A DNA stretch of 64,000 nt from Liopterus haemorrhoidalis (lineage: Eukaryota; Arthropoda; Insecta; Coleoptera; Dytiscidae). Shown one piece after another: positions 11,661 through 22,151 of this stretch. The position numbers and the translations under genes are program-made. Position 1 is the first letter of the stretch. Each line of letters opens with the position of its first letter. The stretch is from NCBI GenBank assembly GCA_963971575.1, contig OZ020611.1:220774260-220838259 (forward strand). The letters run 5' to 3'. A model generated the notes under the pieces. It was given only the letters and a program-made list of their open reading frames with translations. It did no database searches and was not told where the DNA came from.

Positions 11661-12360
11661 TATAAAAGCCAAATTGCTCAGTTAAAGTATTGTGGCGCCC
11701 GCTTCTAGCCTAAGTAGGGTTAGGAGGCCATACAAAATGGTCTTCGCGACGGAGACTACGAAGGACCACCAGCAGAAGGCTGGAATATAGAAAAATAGTG
11801 ATGATTAACACGGAGGTGCACCGAGTTGAGCTTCCTGGGGAAGACCTTGAGGAAAAAGAAGGGAATATAAACTCTTCTACTTCTAGGGTCTGCTCTAGGA
11901 GACTAACACAAGGGAATGATAGCCCTAGCTGGGGCGTAGGTGGGTAAAATCTAGGCCCACAAGTAATGACTTTGGAGGATCAAATCCTAAAAAATCCTAC
12001 GTCTGAAAATCATGTGTCTCTGAAACCCTAGCCAAGCAAAAAACAATGCGGTAGAGGATGCTCAACTCGATGTATATATCACATAAAGAAAATACAGTAC
12101 CACAAAAAATATAATATAACAAACTGATTATTGATAACAAATTATTAATGCACAAATACACAAATACATAATACGAAATTCAGATATAGAAAATACACAC
12201 GTGAGCTGGAATAGACCAGCGTTAAGTTATGGCTCTGATGCGATAACTGGCAGATTAAAATATATGTACAAAAATATTAAATAGACAATGAAAATGTTTA
12301 AATGTAAAATTGAAATGGCTTTAAGTGTGATGGTTTCAGTCCTAAATATATAGAATATCA
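11661..12360. other. GC-richer unassigned repeat-like stretch
   Basis: About 11690-12085 is GC-richer than its surroundings and looks like transposon leader sequence, but no frame or second copy was recognised. 12086-12360 is AT-rich. Confidence 0.3.
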
Positions 12361-12368
12361 TTCCCAAC

Positions 12369-12561
12369 CAGAGCCGGCCTTAGCAAGTCTGGCACCCCGG
12401 GTGAGATTTTTTGCCAGGTCCTAAAAAAAAAAAAAACAAAAGTCCCACTTCTCAAATACTCAAATACAAGTGATGACTTTAAAAATTACCGTCCGCCGCC
12501 CTTCCTGGCCGGCGCCCTAGACGTTCGACCGACCTCGCCCGCCCCCTTAAAGCCGCTACTG
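12369..12561. mobile_element. 193-bp hAT-type MITE
   Basis: Starts CAGAGCCGGCCTTAG and ends CTTAAAGCCGCTACTG; the reverse complement of the right end, CAGTAGCGGCTTTAAG, pairs imperfectly with the left. It is flanked by perfect 8-bp direct repeats TTCCCAAC at 12361-12368 and 12562-12569. It has no coding capacity and contains a 14-A run near 12423. It resembles the 95-bp element at 11558 in its ends. Confidence 0.85.
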
Positions 12562-12569
12562 TTCCCAAC

Positions 12570-13784
12570 ATTAAGTGGTACTGGTGTCCCAAAAAACAGG
12601 TTCCTGGGTCTTCAAATGGATTCTTCAACTAGTTGTTGACACACAAAAATTAAATGATGACACCAAGAGTGTGTTAGATCACTTAAACCACGATAAAGAC
12701 GCGTAAATAACCTTTGAAACTGTACTTTGAAAAATTGGCTGGCAAAGTGTACACTGAACAGGTCAATTATAGAATGTTTTAGGTGCGAATAATATCCGAA
12801 CAAGCTAGAATGCTTCTAAACATTTTTCGCAAATAAGAAGAAAATTTAAATTAAATAAATTATACAAATTTACGCGCCTTGCGGCAGCGACAAGTATTAC
12901 ATAATTAAGGATCACAGGTATAAAGATTTTTTGGTTATACCTGTGAACTCGTAAACAAATAAAATCTGATTATATTTATTTTAAATATCAATTCAAAAGA
13001 TTTTTTTCTTTTAAGATGAATGGACAGTAAAAAGTGTTATATACAAGTGAAATATATATAAAACAACAAAAACATCGTAAATCCCAAATCCCATAGTCGA
13101 ATCTAAATTTAGCTTGAAACTAATTCCTAAACAAAACAAGAAACGGTCGAGAAATACAAAAATACTTCTCCTGAAATAGGGAAACATACATCAAAGTTCA
13201 GTCATTCGAACTTTTCTAAACTCTTTGATCGATTTTATCGCGTGGTCACGCGTATATGTGCGTGACGTGAAGTACGTTCCTGAACGGTGTGCGTGATACA
13301 GCGCGATCTCAGTTGGCGACGTCCCTGACGCCATTAGGGGTCAATGTTGCCCCTTACACTGCACTGTGGGAACTCACATTAGCTTTTAGTAGCGGATATT
13401 GCAGAGTTCATGGACAAGACGACGCTAAAGTTCACGTAAATTTGTTACAACACATTTCAATCACCGCTTATTGCTACTAAAGAGGAAATCTGAATCTTGG
13501 GGAGTTTTTGTAAGCATGAATAGAGGTTAATTCAGATCTGGACGATATTAATAGAGCTTATTTTCGAGATGAAAAGCTTCAGGCGTTTTTAGAAATTGAT
13601 CGCAGTTTGTAAGGAAATATTTTGGAAAAATTTTCCTTATAATTGACGGTTGCCTTCGAGCATAGAGACGCAAGTTAAAATTACCAACATCACATTACAA
13701 TTTTCACCTTACGATACTATTCAATCAGTTCAAGGTCAACTAAGCAAAGAAATTAATACTTAAAACGTGTACCTATTAGTCATT
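12570..13784. other. Unassigned stretch
   Basis: Mostly AT-rich. 13225-13480 is GC-richer and holds a 63-codon plus-strand frame (13289-13480) with no recognisable domain; it may be part of an unknown repeat. Confidence 0.3.
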
Positions 13785-14192
13785 TACGAGGTGTGGTCAA
13801 AATTTCGTGCAATTTTTAAAATCCTCGGTCTACATTTGTCGGATTGATAAATTTTTTTGTTGTCATGTTGGTTAACCTATCGTTGACGACTGTGTCGATT
13901 GGCAGCCATATTAGATATGTATTTTTGATTAGACAGCTAATTAAAGAGGTTGTGTTTCTGTATATTCGGCGATTTTTTATTTTTCAAAATGAGGGATCAA
14001 AGAATATGCATCCAATTTTGCGTGAAAAATGAAATCAAGCTCTGGGAAGAAGTGAATATGTTGCAAAAGTCCTTTGGTGAGTCGAGTATGAGTAAACGAG
14101 TGATTTACAAATGGTATAGATGCTTTCAAGATGGCCGTAAATCAGTTGAAGATGACGATAGAGTTGGGAGACCCAGCACTTCAATCATTGAT

Positions 14193-14712
14193 GTGAAGTG
14201 TGAATTTTTACACATTTCAGGATTTCGCAGGTATTTAGTAAGTGAATGATGATTATTTGGGATGCCAAAACAAATTTTAGGTTAATTTTTTTTTGTTAAT
14301 TTTAATTCGAATGTTTAATACCATTATCAAAATTTCTAAATATGTGCAGTATTTTTTTTTATATATAGCAAGGTTCATTAAGATTTTGAAATTTGCGCTT
14401 ATGGCTTCCATTGGTTGTTTTAAGTCATAATCATGCCCCTCTGATTTCGTGTATTCAATTTCAACAACTTCCACTGGTTAATAAATTTATGCTTTTAAAA
14501 ATTAAATGCAATATTTGCCCAAATATAACTAGAATTTTGAAAAAATAATTTAAACAAAATAAAAATGCTAAAAAAAAAAACAGAAAAAATAAAATGCCTT
14601 GAGAGCGGAGCGAACCTTAGTTTGCAAATTAGAATGCGAGCATGCTAGCCATTGCACTATAAAAGCATGCTGGTTCACTGTCTTAGATAAGTTATTAAAT
14701 ATATTACGTGGT
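14193..14712 (-). mobile_element. tRNA-derived SINE inserted in mariner
   Basis: On the minus strand, a tRNA-like head at 14700-14600 has A-box-like TATAGTGCAATGGC and B-box-like AAGGTTCGCTCC. The body runs to a terminal core at 14193-14250 nearly the same as those at 7091-7150 and 42930-42990, ending TTCACATCAA on the minus strand. It therefore appears to be the same SINE family as 7063-7441 with a different or diverged head. It lies wholly within the mariner, so it is younger. Confidence 0.6.
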
Positions 14713-15265
14713 CATGCAAAAAACACAAAAGATGCGTTATTTTCCGAAAACATAATCTGATCAAAAATTCCTGTTGTACTATTCCGGTTCACACAAATGT
14801 GCATTACTTAGAATTTTTTCAGATTTTTGTTTAAACCATCTGGGCTACAGGGTGTGGGACAACATTTTTTTTTTGCACAATTTTGGCAAAAATCGCATCT
14901 AAATAATTTATTTTGCAAAAATAAAATTTTGATCGTTAATCCATGTACTAAGGGCTTTCATTTGATAACATACTCAGAAATTTGAAAAAAAAAATTTTTA
15001 TTTTCGATGAGCAGTTATTTGTTTATATTTTTAGGGGGATATGTTTTTTAGATGTTTTAATATTTTTTCTATGTGCAGACCAAGAAGTTGTATAAGCATG
15101 CTAAATTTCAACTCTCTAGGTTTAGCCGTTTAGACAGACAGACAGACAGACATACAGACAGGCAGACAGACAGACAGATAGACAGACAGACAGACAGACA
15201 GAAAGACAGACAGACGACAAAATGACGGTATAGGGTTTTTTTGGTCATACCTACAAAATCCTAAA
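14713..15265 (+). repeat. Dispersed GACA-type repeat, well-preserved copy
   Basis: Matches the minus strand of 47393-47945 along almost its whole length, from ACATAATCTGATCAAAAATT to CTACAAAATCCTAAAAA. A CAGA/GACA microsatellite occupies 15131-15210, preceded by CTCTAGGTTTAGCCGTTT and followed by CGACAAAATGACGGTATA. No open frame or terminal inverted repeat is seen. It lies in the mariner directly against the SINE. Confidence 0.75.
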
Positions 15266-16140
15266 AACTAGAAAATCGTGGAAGAAGTTAAGAAAAAATT
15301 TCTTGATAAACGTCGATGAAGATGGTATATGGTTCATGCGAAGAAATTTTCATTAATGTTTTGGGCATGAGGCAAGTGGAAGCAAAAGTGTTCCGAAATT
15401 GTTACATTTTGAACAAAAAATGTGTCGTAAAGATGTCGCTCAGGACATGATAGAAGATGTGGTCAATGACTCAACATTGCTCCAGAGCATCATAACGGGT
15501 GACGAGAAGTGGGTTATGACATCGAAACAAAGGCTCAATCATCTCATTGGAAGCTTCCAAATGAACCAATACCCAAAAAAGCACGCCAGTTTTTCCCTGT
15601 TTTTTCGCCAATTTTTTCGATTATCGTGGTATTGTGTACAATAAATTTTTACTGCAAGGTGTTACAGTTACTAAAAAATATTATTTGATCTAGTTGCGTC
15701 GGCTGTGTGAAAAAATTTGTAGAAAACGGCAAGATTTATGAAAGGACAATTCATGGAAATTGCACCATGATAACGCACCTGCACATACTTCATTGCTTGT
15801 TCGAGATTTGCTGTCCAAACATAGCACCGTCATGATACCGCAACCACCCTATTCACCAAATATGGCCACATGTTTCTTATCAAAGATGAAAGAACAATGA
15901 AAGGACAATGTTTTACGAACATTGAAGAAATAAAAGCAGAATCGCTGGAGGAACTGAAGGCTATACCAAAATCTGCGTTTCAGAAGTGTTTTGAGGACTA
16001 TAAAAAACGGTGGTGTAAGTGAATTATACCCAACGAGGACTATTTTGAAGAGGACAGTATGAAAATTGATAAATAATTGAATATTATTTTGTAAATTAAA
16101 AAATTGCACGATTTTTTTATTACACTTTTTATATCCCTCT

Positions 16141-16445
16141 AATGAGTATAGTGTTGTTATCGAGTTCTTCAGTCTTTTTTTTTTTATTGCAAACATAATT
16201 TCTGTCCATTTTCTTATTTTAAGCAATATTTTGGCATTTCTTACTTAATCCATAAAAAAAAATAAAAAATTAGGCAACCTCTAGTATATCTGCAGTACGA
16301 ATACCTACATAAAAATCAACATTTTGCTCGTTATCTCCGTCCTTAGCTTCGCCACGACGTAATATAATAACATAGAGAAAACAGTAGCGACCGATTATAA
16401 TTTATAGGTTCAGTATCTGGATCACATCAAGCTAAATTCAAAATA
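16141..16445. other. Unassigned AT-rich stretch
   Basis: Nothing recognisable in about 300 bases. Confidence 0.35.
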
Positions 16446-16914
16446 TTGTTTTTTCCAGAATATCCTGCAAAGAAGAACAGAGGAAATTCGCGAACTGGAG
16501 AAAAATATAAGGCAGTATTACGGAGTTTGTACGACAAAGAAGTTAAAGCAATCTTCTGGAGGGTGGCAGGGATTAAAGGAAAAGATGAAGAATTTTGGAA
16601 ATTTTTGAAGGTATTTGAGATAATAGGATTGACGGAGACATGGATGGAGGATAAGGAACGGGAGTTATGGGAAGAAAAACTACCGAAACGGTGGATATGG
16701 AAAAGTCAAGGGCGAAGAAGGAAAAAAAGAAAGAAAGGGCGATCGGGGGGGGGGGGGTATTATCACGGGGGTAAGATGTGAGTTATGTATGGATGAAGAG
16801 GAGGCACAGAAATCGGAGGAGATAGTTGAGAGAAGAGTGAAGATAGGGAAGGAGGGTTGGCAAGTAGTCATAATGTACAACAGAGGAGGAATTAAAGAGA
16901 AACTGGATGTAATG
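16446..16914 (+). pseudogene. Endonuclease-domain fragment of a non-LTR retrotransposon
   Basis: The first frame includes FWRVAGIKGKDEEFWKFL, FEIIGLTETWMEDKE and LPKRWIW, matching the N-terminal half of an APE-type LINE endonuclease; the Glu of TETW is at the position of the catalytic acid. A basic linker and a run of ten or more G near 16746 follow. Past the G run the frame shifts: GIITGVRCELCMDEEE, GWQVVIMYNRGGIKEKL continues the domain and stops at 16914. The slip in the G run is the likely cause. RT is absent. Confidence 0.7.
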
Positions 16915-17340
16915 TAATGTAATGTATGGTTAATATGACGTTGGAATGTTGATATGAGATATGTCTTGTAAGAGTAGTGAATACCCTAAACACCGAAAGG
17001 TCGAGGGGAAAAAGCATTATATATATTATGGAGTTTGTACTACAGAGCTTTTTAGACGAGATGTTAACAAAACAAACACCATATTGAGGATGGCTTATGT
17101 TCATGGAGGGCAAAGTACTTGAAGAAATAGAATTCACTAGGCGTTTTTCTAGCAGTAATTAGAATCTCTCTCTCAGTCTAATTCTTTAACTCAATACTGA
17201 GTGTGTTCACTTCTCCACATACACCTGTGTAATGCGTGTTGTATGTATCACAGATGTATGTGACCTGCTATTTTAACGTAGATTCTGAACAACTTTTATT
17301 AGTTTTTGGTAAAATTCTCGTAGGCAAATTTACCTCGATA
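16915..17340. other. Unassigned stretch with a LINE-tail-like motif
   Basis: Begins with short ATGTA repeats. At 16986-17025, ACACCGAAAGGTCGAGG followed by a short TA run resembles the 3' end of the LINE at 33152-34261 (ACACCGAAAGGTAGAAG then TA repeats), so it may be the tail of a related element. Confidence 0.4.
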
Positions 17341-17344
17341 GCAA

Positions 17345-17900
17345 ACTCTTTGCTTTCTAGGGGAAAATGATTGGGAAACTATTAATATAATGTTTGTCGG
17401 CTCCGGGAGTTGAACATGGTACCTTATGCACAGCAAGCCACACATTAACCCAGTGCTTCTTAACTGATTTAAAAGCGAGGAGCACCATTCACATGATGTA
17501 ATTTTACGCGGTACACTGACCAGAATATTCAAATCAAGTTAAATTATATTTATTGTACTGAGTTGTTCATAAGCTACTTACCTGTTTTGTCTGCAAATTG
17601 TTTATAATTTATTTATTTATTATTAATTTTTTTTTGTAATAAAAACTACAGGGTTTGACATAAAAGTACTTGTATTTCAATATGTTTGTATATCTTTGTA
17701 ACGGATTTGTTATTGAATAATTTTGATGAACACTATAAAAAAATTGTTTAGATTTTTGATGAATGCAAATGTTAAGATAAAATGTGCATTTTTTCGTGGA
17801 ACACTGAAAGCGGGTTCGCGGAACACCGATGTTCCGCGGGACACGAGTTGAGAACCACTCCATTAACCAACTGCGCTAAAGTCGGAGTCATTAGATTCAA
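17345..17900 (-). mobile_element. tRNA-derived SINE interrupted by a hAT MITE
   Basis: With 17451-17860 and one 8-bp duplication removed, the minus strand reads A-box TAGCGCAGTTGG, then B-box-like ATGTTCAACTCC (17406-17419) at the spacing of a tRNA, ending CCCGGAGCCGAC. A further body continues to lower coordinates. The insertion falls just after the A box and would abolish pol III transcription. Confidence 0.65.
17451..17860. mobile_element. 410-bp hAT-type MITE inside a SINE
   Basis: Left end CAGTGCTTCTTAACT and right end, as reverse complement, GAGTGGTTCTCAACT, are the familiar hAT-type termini. Perfect 8-bp direct repeats CATTAACC lie at 17443-17450 and 17861-17868. The right subterminal region has a GATGTTCCGCGG block. 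A minus-strand open frame inside is only a by-product of the sequence. Confidence 0.9.
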
Positions 17901-18595
17901 GTTAATTCGCAACCAGATGACCTATTCCATCGTTATTATAATATAAACTATATTATAACATAAACATATATATATATTTTCAGTAAAATATGGGAAAGTA
18001 AAGCCGCAATTTTGAAATGCATCCAACAAACAATGACCTATAAAACAGCCATAAACTTCCATAATATTAAATATATAAACGTGTCTTTTCGGGATATTAA
18101 ATTAAACCATACGTTCACACACATGTTAATAAAAATATGAGGTCATATGACTGTGGCGACGAACTGCGGTCGTCGTTCACATCACGACCATTAATTAAAT
18201 AAGCCTCCGAAATATCGAAGTTCAGCAACAAAGCGAATTTCACCAACTCCCGTTTTATGCATCGGGAGGTCGTATCCGGATGATGTGACGTCACTTCCTC
18301 CCTTGAATAATCGTCTCTCAGTCTGCAAGGCTGCCAAATGTATTTATTTACTCCCCTGTTTAACGAATCGTACGTCACCCCCTTAGTCGTACTCTGTGCT
18401 GATCCGTGCTTTAAATGCCGCAAAAAAAATTATTCGTCTAATTTTTTATAGGGGATTTGCGTGGGATTGTTATTTTTAAGAATGTCCTCGGAGACGCCGA
18501 AGAAAAGCTAATATTTGGATAATATTTAATTTAAACGGAGTGCTCCAGTTTAATCTTTTTGTCTTCATTATTATCATGATCATATTCAGTGTTTT
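17901..18595. other. Unassigned stretch
   Basis: AT-rich apart from a GC-richer patch at 18140-18420 with a 102-codon minus-strand frame (18115-18423) lacking recognisable motifs. Confidence 0.3.
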
Positions 18596-18643
18596 AGGGT
18601 CCAGTAGTGTATATCCACCTCTGTTTTATCAATCCACTGCTGC

Positions 18644-20152
18644 ATGTTTTTACTTACTATGGCCAACACTACTACTACTAGACATAGAAATATGGTGATT
18701 AACTACATAGAAAGCCATATGCCACATCCAGAAAACATCGAATACACCTCACCTAAGGAGCTTAAAGAAATTATTCAAACTCTTCCTACCAAGAAATCAC
18801 CCGGTCCCGATCTAATCCCGAACATTATTTTGAAAAACCTCTCTCATAACTTCCTAGCTTTTATTGCATCGCTTTTTAATGCTTGTCTTTCTCTAGGCTA
18901 TTTTCCTAAGCAATGGAAAACTGCTCACATTATATTGTTTCACAAACCAGGAAAGAACAAAAGTCAACCATCGAGCTACAGACCAATCAGCCTCCTAAAC
19001 ACTTTCTCAAAACTGCTTGAGAAAGTTATCAGCAAACGACTAGAGAGAGAGTTGGATCACATCGAAGCTTTGCCACCATTCCAATTTGGAATCAAGAAGA
19101 GACACAGTACAATACAGCAGCTCTTGAGGATAACTGAACTTATCGAAACAGGATTTGAAAATAAACAATACACAACCGTATTATTTTTGGATATCGCTCA
19201 AGCATTTGATAAAGTCTGGTTAGAAGGATTGAAATACAAATTATTACGCTTAAATTTGTCATCATACATCACTTCAATTCTGTTTTCATTTCTGGAAGAA
19301 AGAACATTTTCAGTAAAAATTTACCATGAAACATCGTCCCTAAGACATATCAAGGCAGGAGTTCCACAAGGAAGCATTTTAGGCCCAGTTTTATTTAATA
19401 TATTTGTTAGCGATATACCGCCCAGTTCAGCCGCTATAGCCATGTTCGCTGATGATACGGCCCTATTAACACAGCATTCTGAACTAGAAATAGCAATCGA
19501 ACATCTTCAGATAGCTACAGACACAGTATCTAAATGGCTCAACACGTGGAACATTCTGTTAAATACTGGAAAATGCGAAACAAAGATATTTAGCCTCAGA
19601 AGAGTGAGAAATCCACAGAAAATAATAGTTACTAACCAACAACTCGAATGGAATCCAAAAAATGAGACGGTTAAATATTTAGGAATCCACCTCGATACTC
19701 GTCTAACCTGGAGCCAACACATAAACAAAAAACTTCAATTAGCTTACGCGAGGTTACAGCAATTATTTCCCTTAATTAATAAAAAATCAAAACTCAAAGT
19801 TAAATGCGCCACATTGCTCTACAAATCCCTTCTTAGACCTCTTTTGATGTACGCATGTGAAGTATGGGGAAACACGTCGCCAACCAACTTACACAAAATC
19901 CAAACCTTCCAAAATAAAGTTCTTAGAATTGCCATCAACGCTCCCTGGTTTATCCGAAACGAACAGATTCACAACGAATTATTAGTGCCGAACATAAACA
20001 ATTTTATTAAAAAAGTTACCCAAAAATTCATAAGAAACATAAACAATTGTGAAAGTGCAGCTATTTACAACATAGGAAAAAAAGGCATCCATAACAGACT
20101 CAAAAGACGATTACCCCAAGACATTTACGTGTCAGATGAAAATAGTGATTAG
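18644..20152 (+). CDS. Jockey-clade reverse transcriptase, 5'-truncated ORF2
   Basis: The 502-codon frame has no internal stop. Its first six codons belong to flanking DNA and the duplication; element sequence starts at codon 7. Seen in order: KSPGPDLIPN (about 51-60), SYRPISLLN (111-119), motif A LDIAQAFD (182-189), motif B GVPQGSILGP (239-248), motif C FADD (268-271), then VKYLGIHLDTRLTW and a C-terminal LRPLLMYACEVWG region. Both Asp of FADD and the Asp of motif A are kept, so the RT core could be active. The N-terminal endonuclease is missing. Expression is doubtful because the element's own 5' promoter is lost. Confidence 0.9.
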   Translation: MFLLTMANTTTTRHRNMVINYIESHMPHPENIEYTSPKELKEIIQTLPTKKSPGPDLIPNIILKNLSHNFLAFIASLFNACLSLGYFPKQWKTAHIILFHKPGKNKSQPSSYRPISLLNTFSKLLEKVISKRLERELDHIEALPPFQFGIKKRHSTIQQLLRITELIETGFENKQYTTVLFLDIAQAFDKVWLEGLKYKLLRLNLSSYITSILFSFLEERTFSVKIYHETSSLRHIKAGVPQGSILGPVLFNIFVSDIPPSSAAIAMFADDTALLTQHSELEIAIEHLQIATDTVSKWLNTWNILLNTGKCETKIFSLRRVRNPQKIIVTNQQLEWNPKNETVKYLGIHLDTRLTWSQHINKKLQLAYARLQQLFPLINKKSKLKVKCATLLYKSLLRPLLMYACEVWGNTSPTNLHKIQTFQNKVLRIAINAPWFIRNEQIHNELLVPNINNFIKKVTQKFIRNINNCESAAIYNIGKKGIHNRLKRRLPQDIYVSDENSD

Positions 20153-20335
20153 CATAATTAGTGTAAGCAAAAATTTAAAATATATGTATGTATATATATA
20201 AATAGACAATAATGTAAATCTAGGGTAGTTATGTTAACCTGTAAATAATAACTGTTATTTTTTTGTAAGTAGATCACAGCTGTGAATAACAAATGTAATT
20301 TGTTTAACCGGCAATAAACAATTAAAAAAAAAAAA
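18663..20335 (+). mobile_element. 5'-truncated jockey-type non-LTR retrotransposon
   Basis: Perfect 11-bp target-site duplications ACTTACTATGG flank it at 18652-18662 and 20336-20346. The 3' end has AATAAA near 20312 and a short poly(A) tail. The body codes for most of a reverse transcriptase in one open frame. The 5' end lacks the gag-like ORF and the endonuclease. Together these are the marks of target-primed reverse transcription that stopped early. The intact frame and duplication indicate a recent insertion compared with its neighbours. Confidence 0.92.
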
Positions 20336-20741
20336 ACTTACTATGGATCACTCCTTTTCTGCAACTTTGATAGTTTCGCCTCTTCATCTAATACTAATTT
20401 GACCGGAATCTAGTTTATTCGTTCGAGGAGTACACCCTCAGGAGTACTATCTGCCCATCGGCCATTTGTTTTACTGCTTGTAATTAGAAGATAATTGATC
20501 AAACCAGCCCATCACATTTTAATAAATTTTAACAGAGCATCATTGTTTAACAATATCGATGAAGTCATACTACGTGTCGAAGTATTAGAACATCATCCCA
20601 TTAATAACGCTGCATTTTCGATTTGGTCAGAATTAAAGATACAATATCACGTATTTGTGACAGACAGGTAGGAAGTATTAAACTGCTGGAAAGTACTTTG
20701 ATTTCTTAGCATAGGAGTAAAATTTAAGTGGAGTAGTTGCC

Positions 20742-21260
20742 ATGTTAATGAAATTATTCAGCACTCATCTTGTGTCGAAGCATCTTATAAGACACATTTA
20801 CTTTGACTCTGGAGATTCGAAAAGGAGCATTTATTTTAATCGTTTTGTTATTGGTGATGGATTATGTGTAATACTATTAGGTGTTGAAGACAATGTGTCT
20901 CAACAAGGCACCAAGCCCACATCCGTAGAGAAGACTCTATCCGAGAAAAATTATGATGTCTATTTAATGAAATATGCATAAAAAATACGGAGAATATCTT
21001 GGACTTATTAAGCAATCAATCCAAGACAAAAGGTCAGAACTGGCTAACAAGAAGGTTGTCAATATTTATCACAATAACGCAAAGTTTCATACGGTACGAG
21101 AAACGCTTCAAAAACTAAGATAGTCTCAATGGAAAGTTCAGACACATCAGCCATATTTTCCTGACCTTGCACCATCAGATTATTATTTTTCAGCAGTCTC
21201 CAAAACCATATTCGTGAAAATTGGTTTAATATAACGAATGATATTCGAGGGGATTTATTA
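20742..21260 (+). pseudogene. Mariner transposase remnant
   Basis: After RHIYFDSGD, the frame 20742-20981 reads FVIGDGLCVI where mariner has the first catalytic region (TGDEKW) and SQQGTKPTS where it has S.G.KP. A later frame reads IKQSIQDKRSELANKKVV, HNNAKFHTVRETLQKL and PYFPDLAPSDYYF. The second catalytic Asp of HDNA is changed to Asn; the third (PSDY) is kept. Stops and shifts make it dead. No terminal repeats were found. Confidence 0.75.
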
Positions 21261-21392
21261 TTTAGTTCAAAACAGAAACATGTAAATTTAAGATTAAGAT
21301 ATTAAAATTATAATTATCATGGAAAATATATTTTGGATCATTCCAAATTTATATCTAAAATATATCCTTAATTTATGGGATGACCCAATATT

Positions 21393-22151
21393 TCGATGGC
21401 TAAGAAGTGATACCTCGTATCTGTAAAAATGACAATTTACTGTATAAATATATTAACAAAATTGAATGATACCCAGTAATTTGTCATCGATAAGATACCT
21501 TGAAAAAAATTATAAAATTAACTATTCTGAGAAGATTTAATTTTTAAAACAGTTGTCTGCTATACCTGGTAACTTGCAAGTTTGCAGATACGAGGTATCA
21601 CTTCTTAAGGTGCATACAGACGGTGTAGCAGCATTCGCCAACGCTAGTTCTGGCGCTGGCCACAACATTTAGCACTGGCGGACACTTGTACTTGTGTACC
21701 CTTCAGACGAAGCGTCCGTGCTGGCCAAGTACAAAAATAGCGAACATGGGCAACAAAGTGAGGTTATGGTCGCAGCTTCGACCTTGTTTTTGATATTTAA
21801 ATTAGATTAAAAGTACAAAAAAATACTTTTTACTTTAAGTAGACTTCATAATTACGCAAAAATAGTTATAACTTTCCCTCTGAGCACAACAATCTCGACT
21901 GATGTGATGAAAAGTGTGTGCGCGTCGTATGTATGGTGCTAACATGCATGTACAAGTCTGCAGCGATGTTGATCAAGCTCCTCTGACGTGATAGAATACT
22001 GCCTCGGAAGCGAACGTTGGCCAGTGGGAAGCCCAGCCTACGCTGACTGTGACTTGTGACTTGTTGCTCCTACACACGATCCGCGGAACTAGACAAGTAT
22101 AAACATTGGCCGTGACTTGCCACGCCGTCTGTAGGCACCTTTAGCCATCGA
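21393..22151. mobile_element. ~223-bp inverted-repeat element, right arm split by a Harbinger MITE
   Basis: Left arm TCGATGGCTAAGAAGTGATA... (21393-21428) matches the reverse complement of the right arm over about 35 bases, but the right arm is cut after CTTCTTA (21607) and resumes at 22144 with GCCATCGA. Removing 21608-22140 and one TTA copy restores it. The element has no coding capacity and no clear TSD, so its superfamily is open. Confidence 0.75.
21608..22140 (+). mobile_element. 533-bp PIF/Harbinger-type MITE
   Basis: Ends AGGTGCATACAGACGG and, inverted, AGGTGCCTACAGACGG, flanked by TTA at 21605-21607 and 22141-22143. A 3-bp TWA duplication is the Harbinger hallmark. A second copy lies inverted at 60845-61391 with TAA duplications, matching along the length including the ends and the CGATGTTG.TC and TTACGC blocks. 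No transposase is encoded. Confidence 0.85.

Larger units (their letters stand above)
13787..16140 (+). mobile_element. Decayed full-length mariner, split by a SINE plus GACA-type repeat
   Basis: The left end (TA at 13785-13786, then CGAGGTGTGG...TCGTGCAATTTTT) pairs imperfectly with the right end near 16100-16140 (AATTGCACGATTTTTT). The N-terminal part (14010-14190) reads RICIQFCVKNEIKLWEEV, VIYKWYRCFQDGRKSVEDDD and GRPSTS, the helix-turn-helix region of mariner. Coding similarity resumes at 15265 (IVEEVKKKFLDKRR) and includes ITGDEKWV (first catalytic Asp), HHDNAPAHTSLLVRD (second), and QPPYSPNMATCFLSK where PDLAP.D should be, so the third catalytic Asp is lost. Many shifts and stops follow. 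The middle, 14193-15265, is foreign. Confidence 0.75.
18596..20536 (-). pseudogene. RTE-like LINE 3' end, split by a jockey element
   Basis: Plus-strand 20340-20535 is a direct repeat of 22910-23100. On the minus strand both encode the ..RWRDEI.K.AG..W.. segment near the C-terminus of RTE-like LINEs; here it is degraded (R-stop-RGETIKVAEKE). Beyond the jockey insertion, minus-strand 18650-18596 continues MQQWIDKTEVDIHYW, matching the QQW ending of the same proteins. The two parts rejoin once the 18663-20335 insertion and its 11-bp duplication are removed. Confidence 0.6.

Noticed and set aside
17609..17863. 84-codon minus-strand open frame
   Set aside because: Lies entirely in the hAT MITE and covers its terminal repeat; no protein motif.
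18115..18423. 102-codon minus-strand frame as a host gene
   Set aside because: No recognisable motif, no splice context and no repeat or paralogue in the window.
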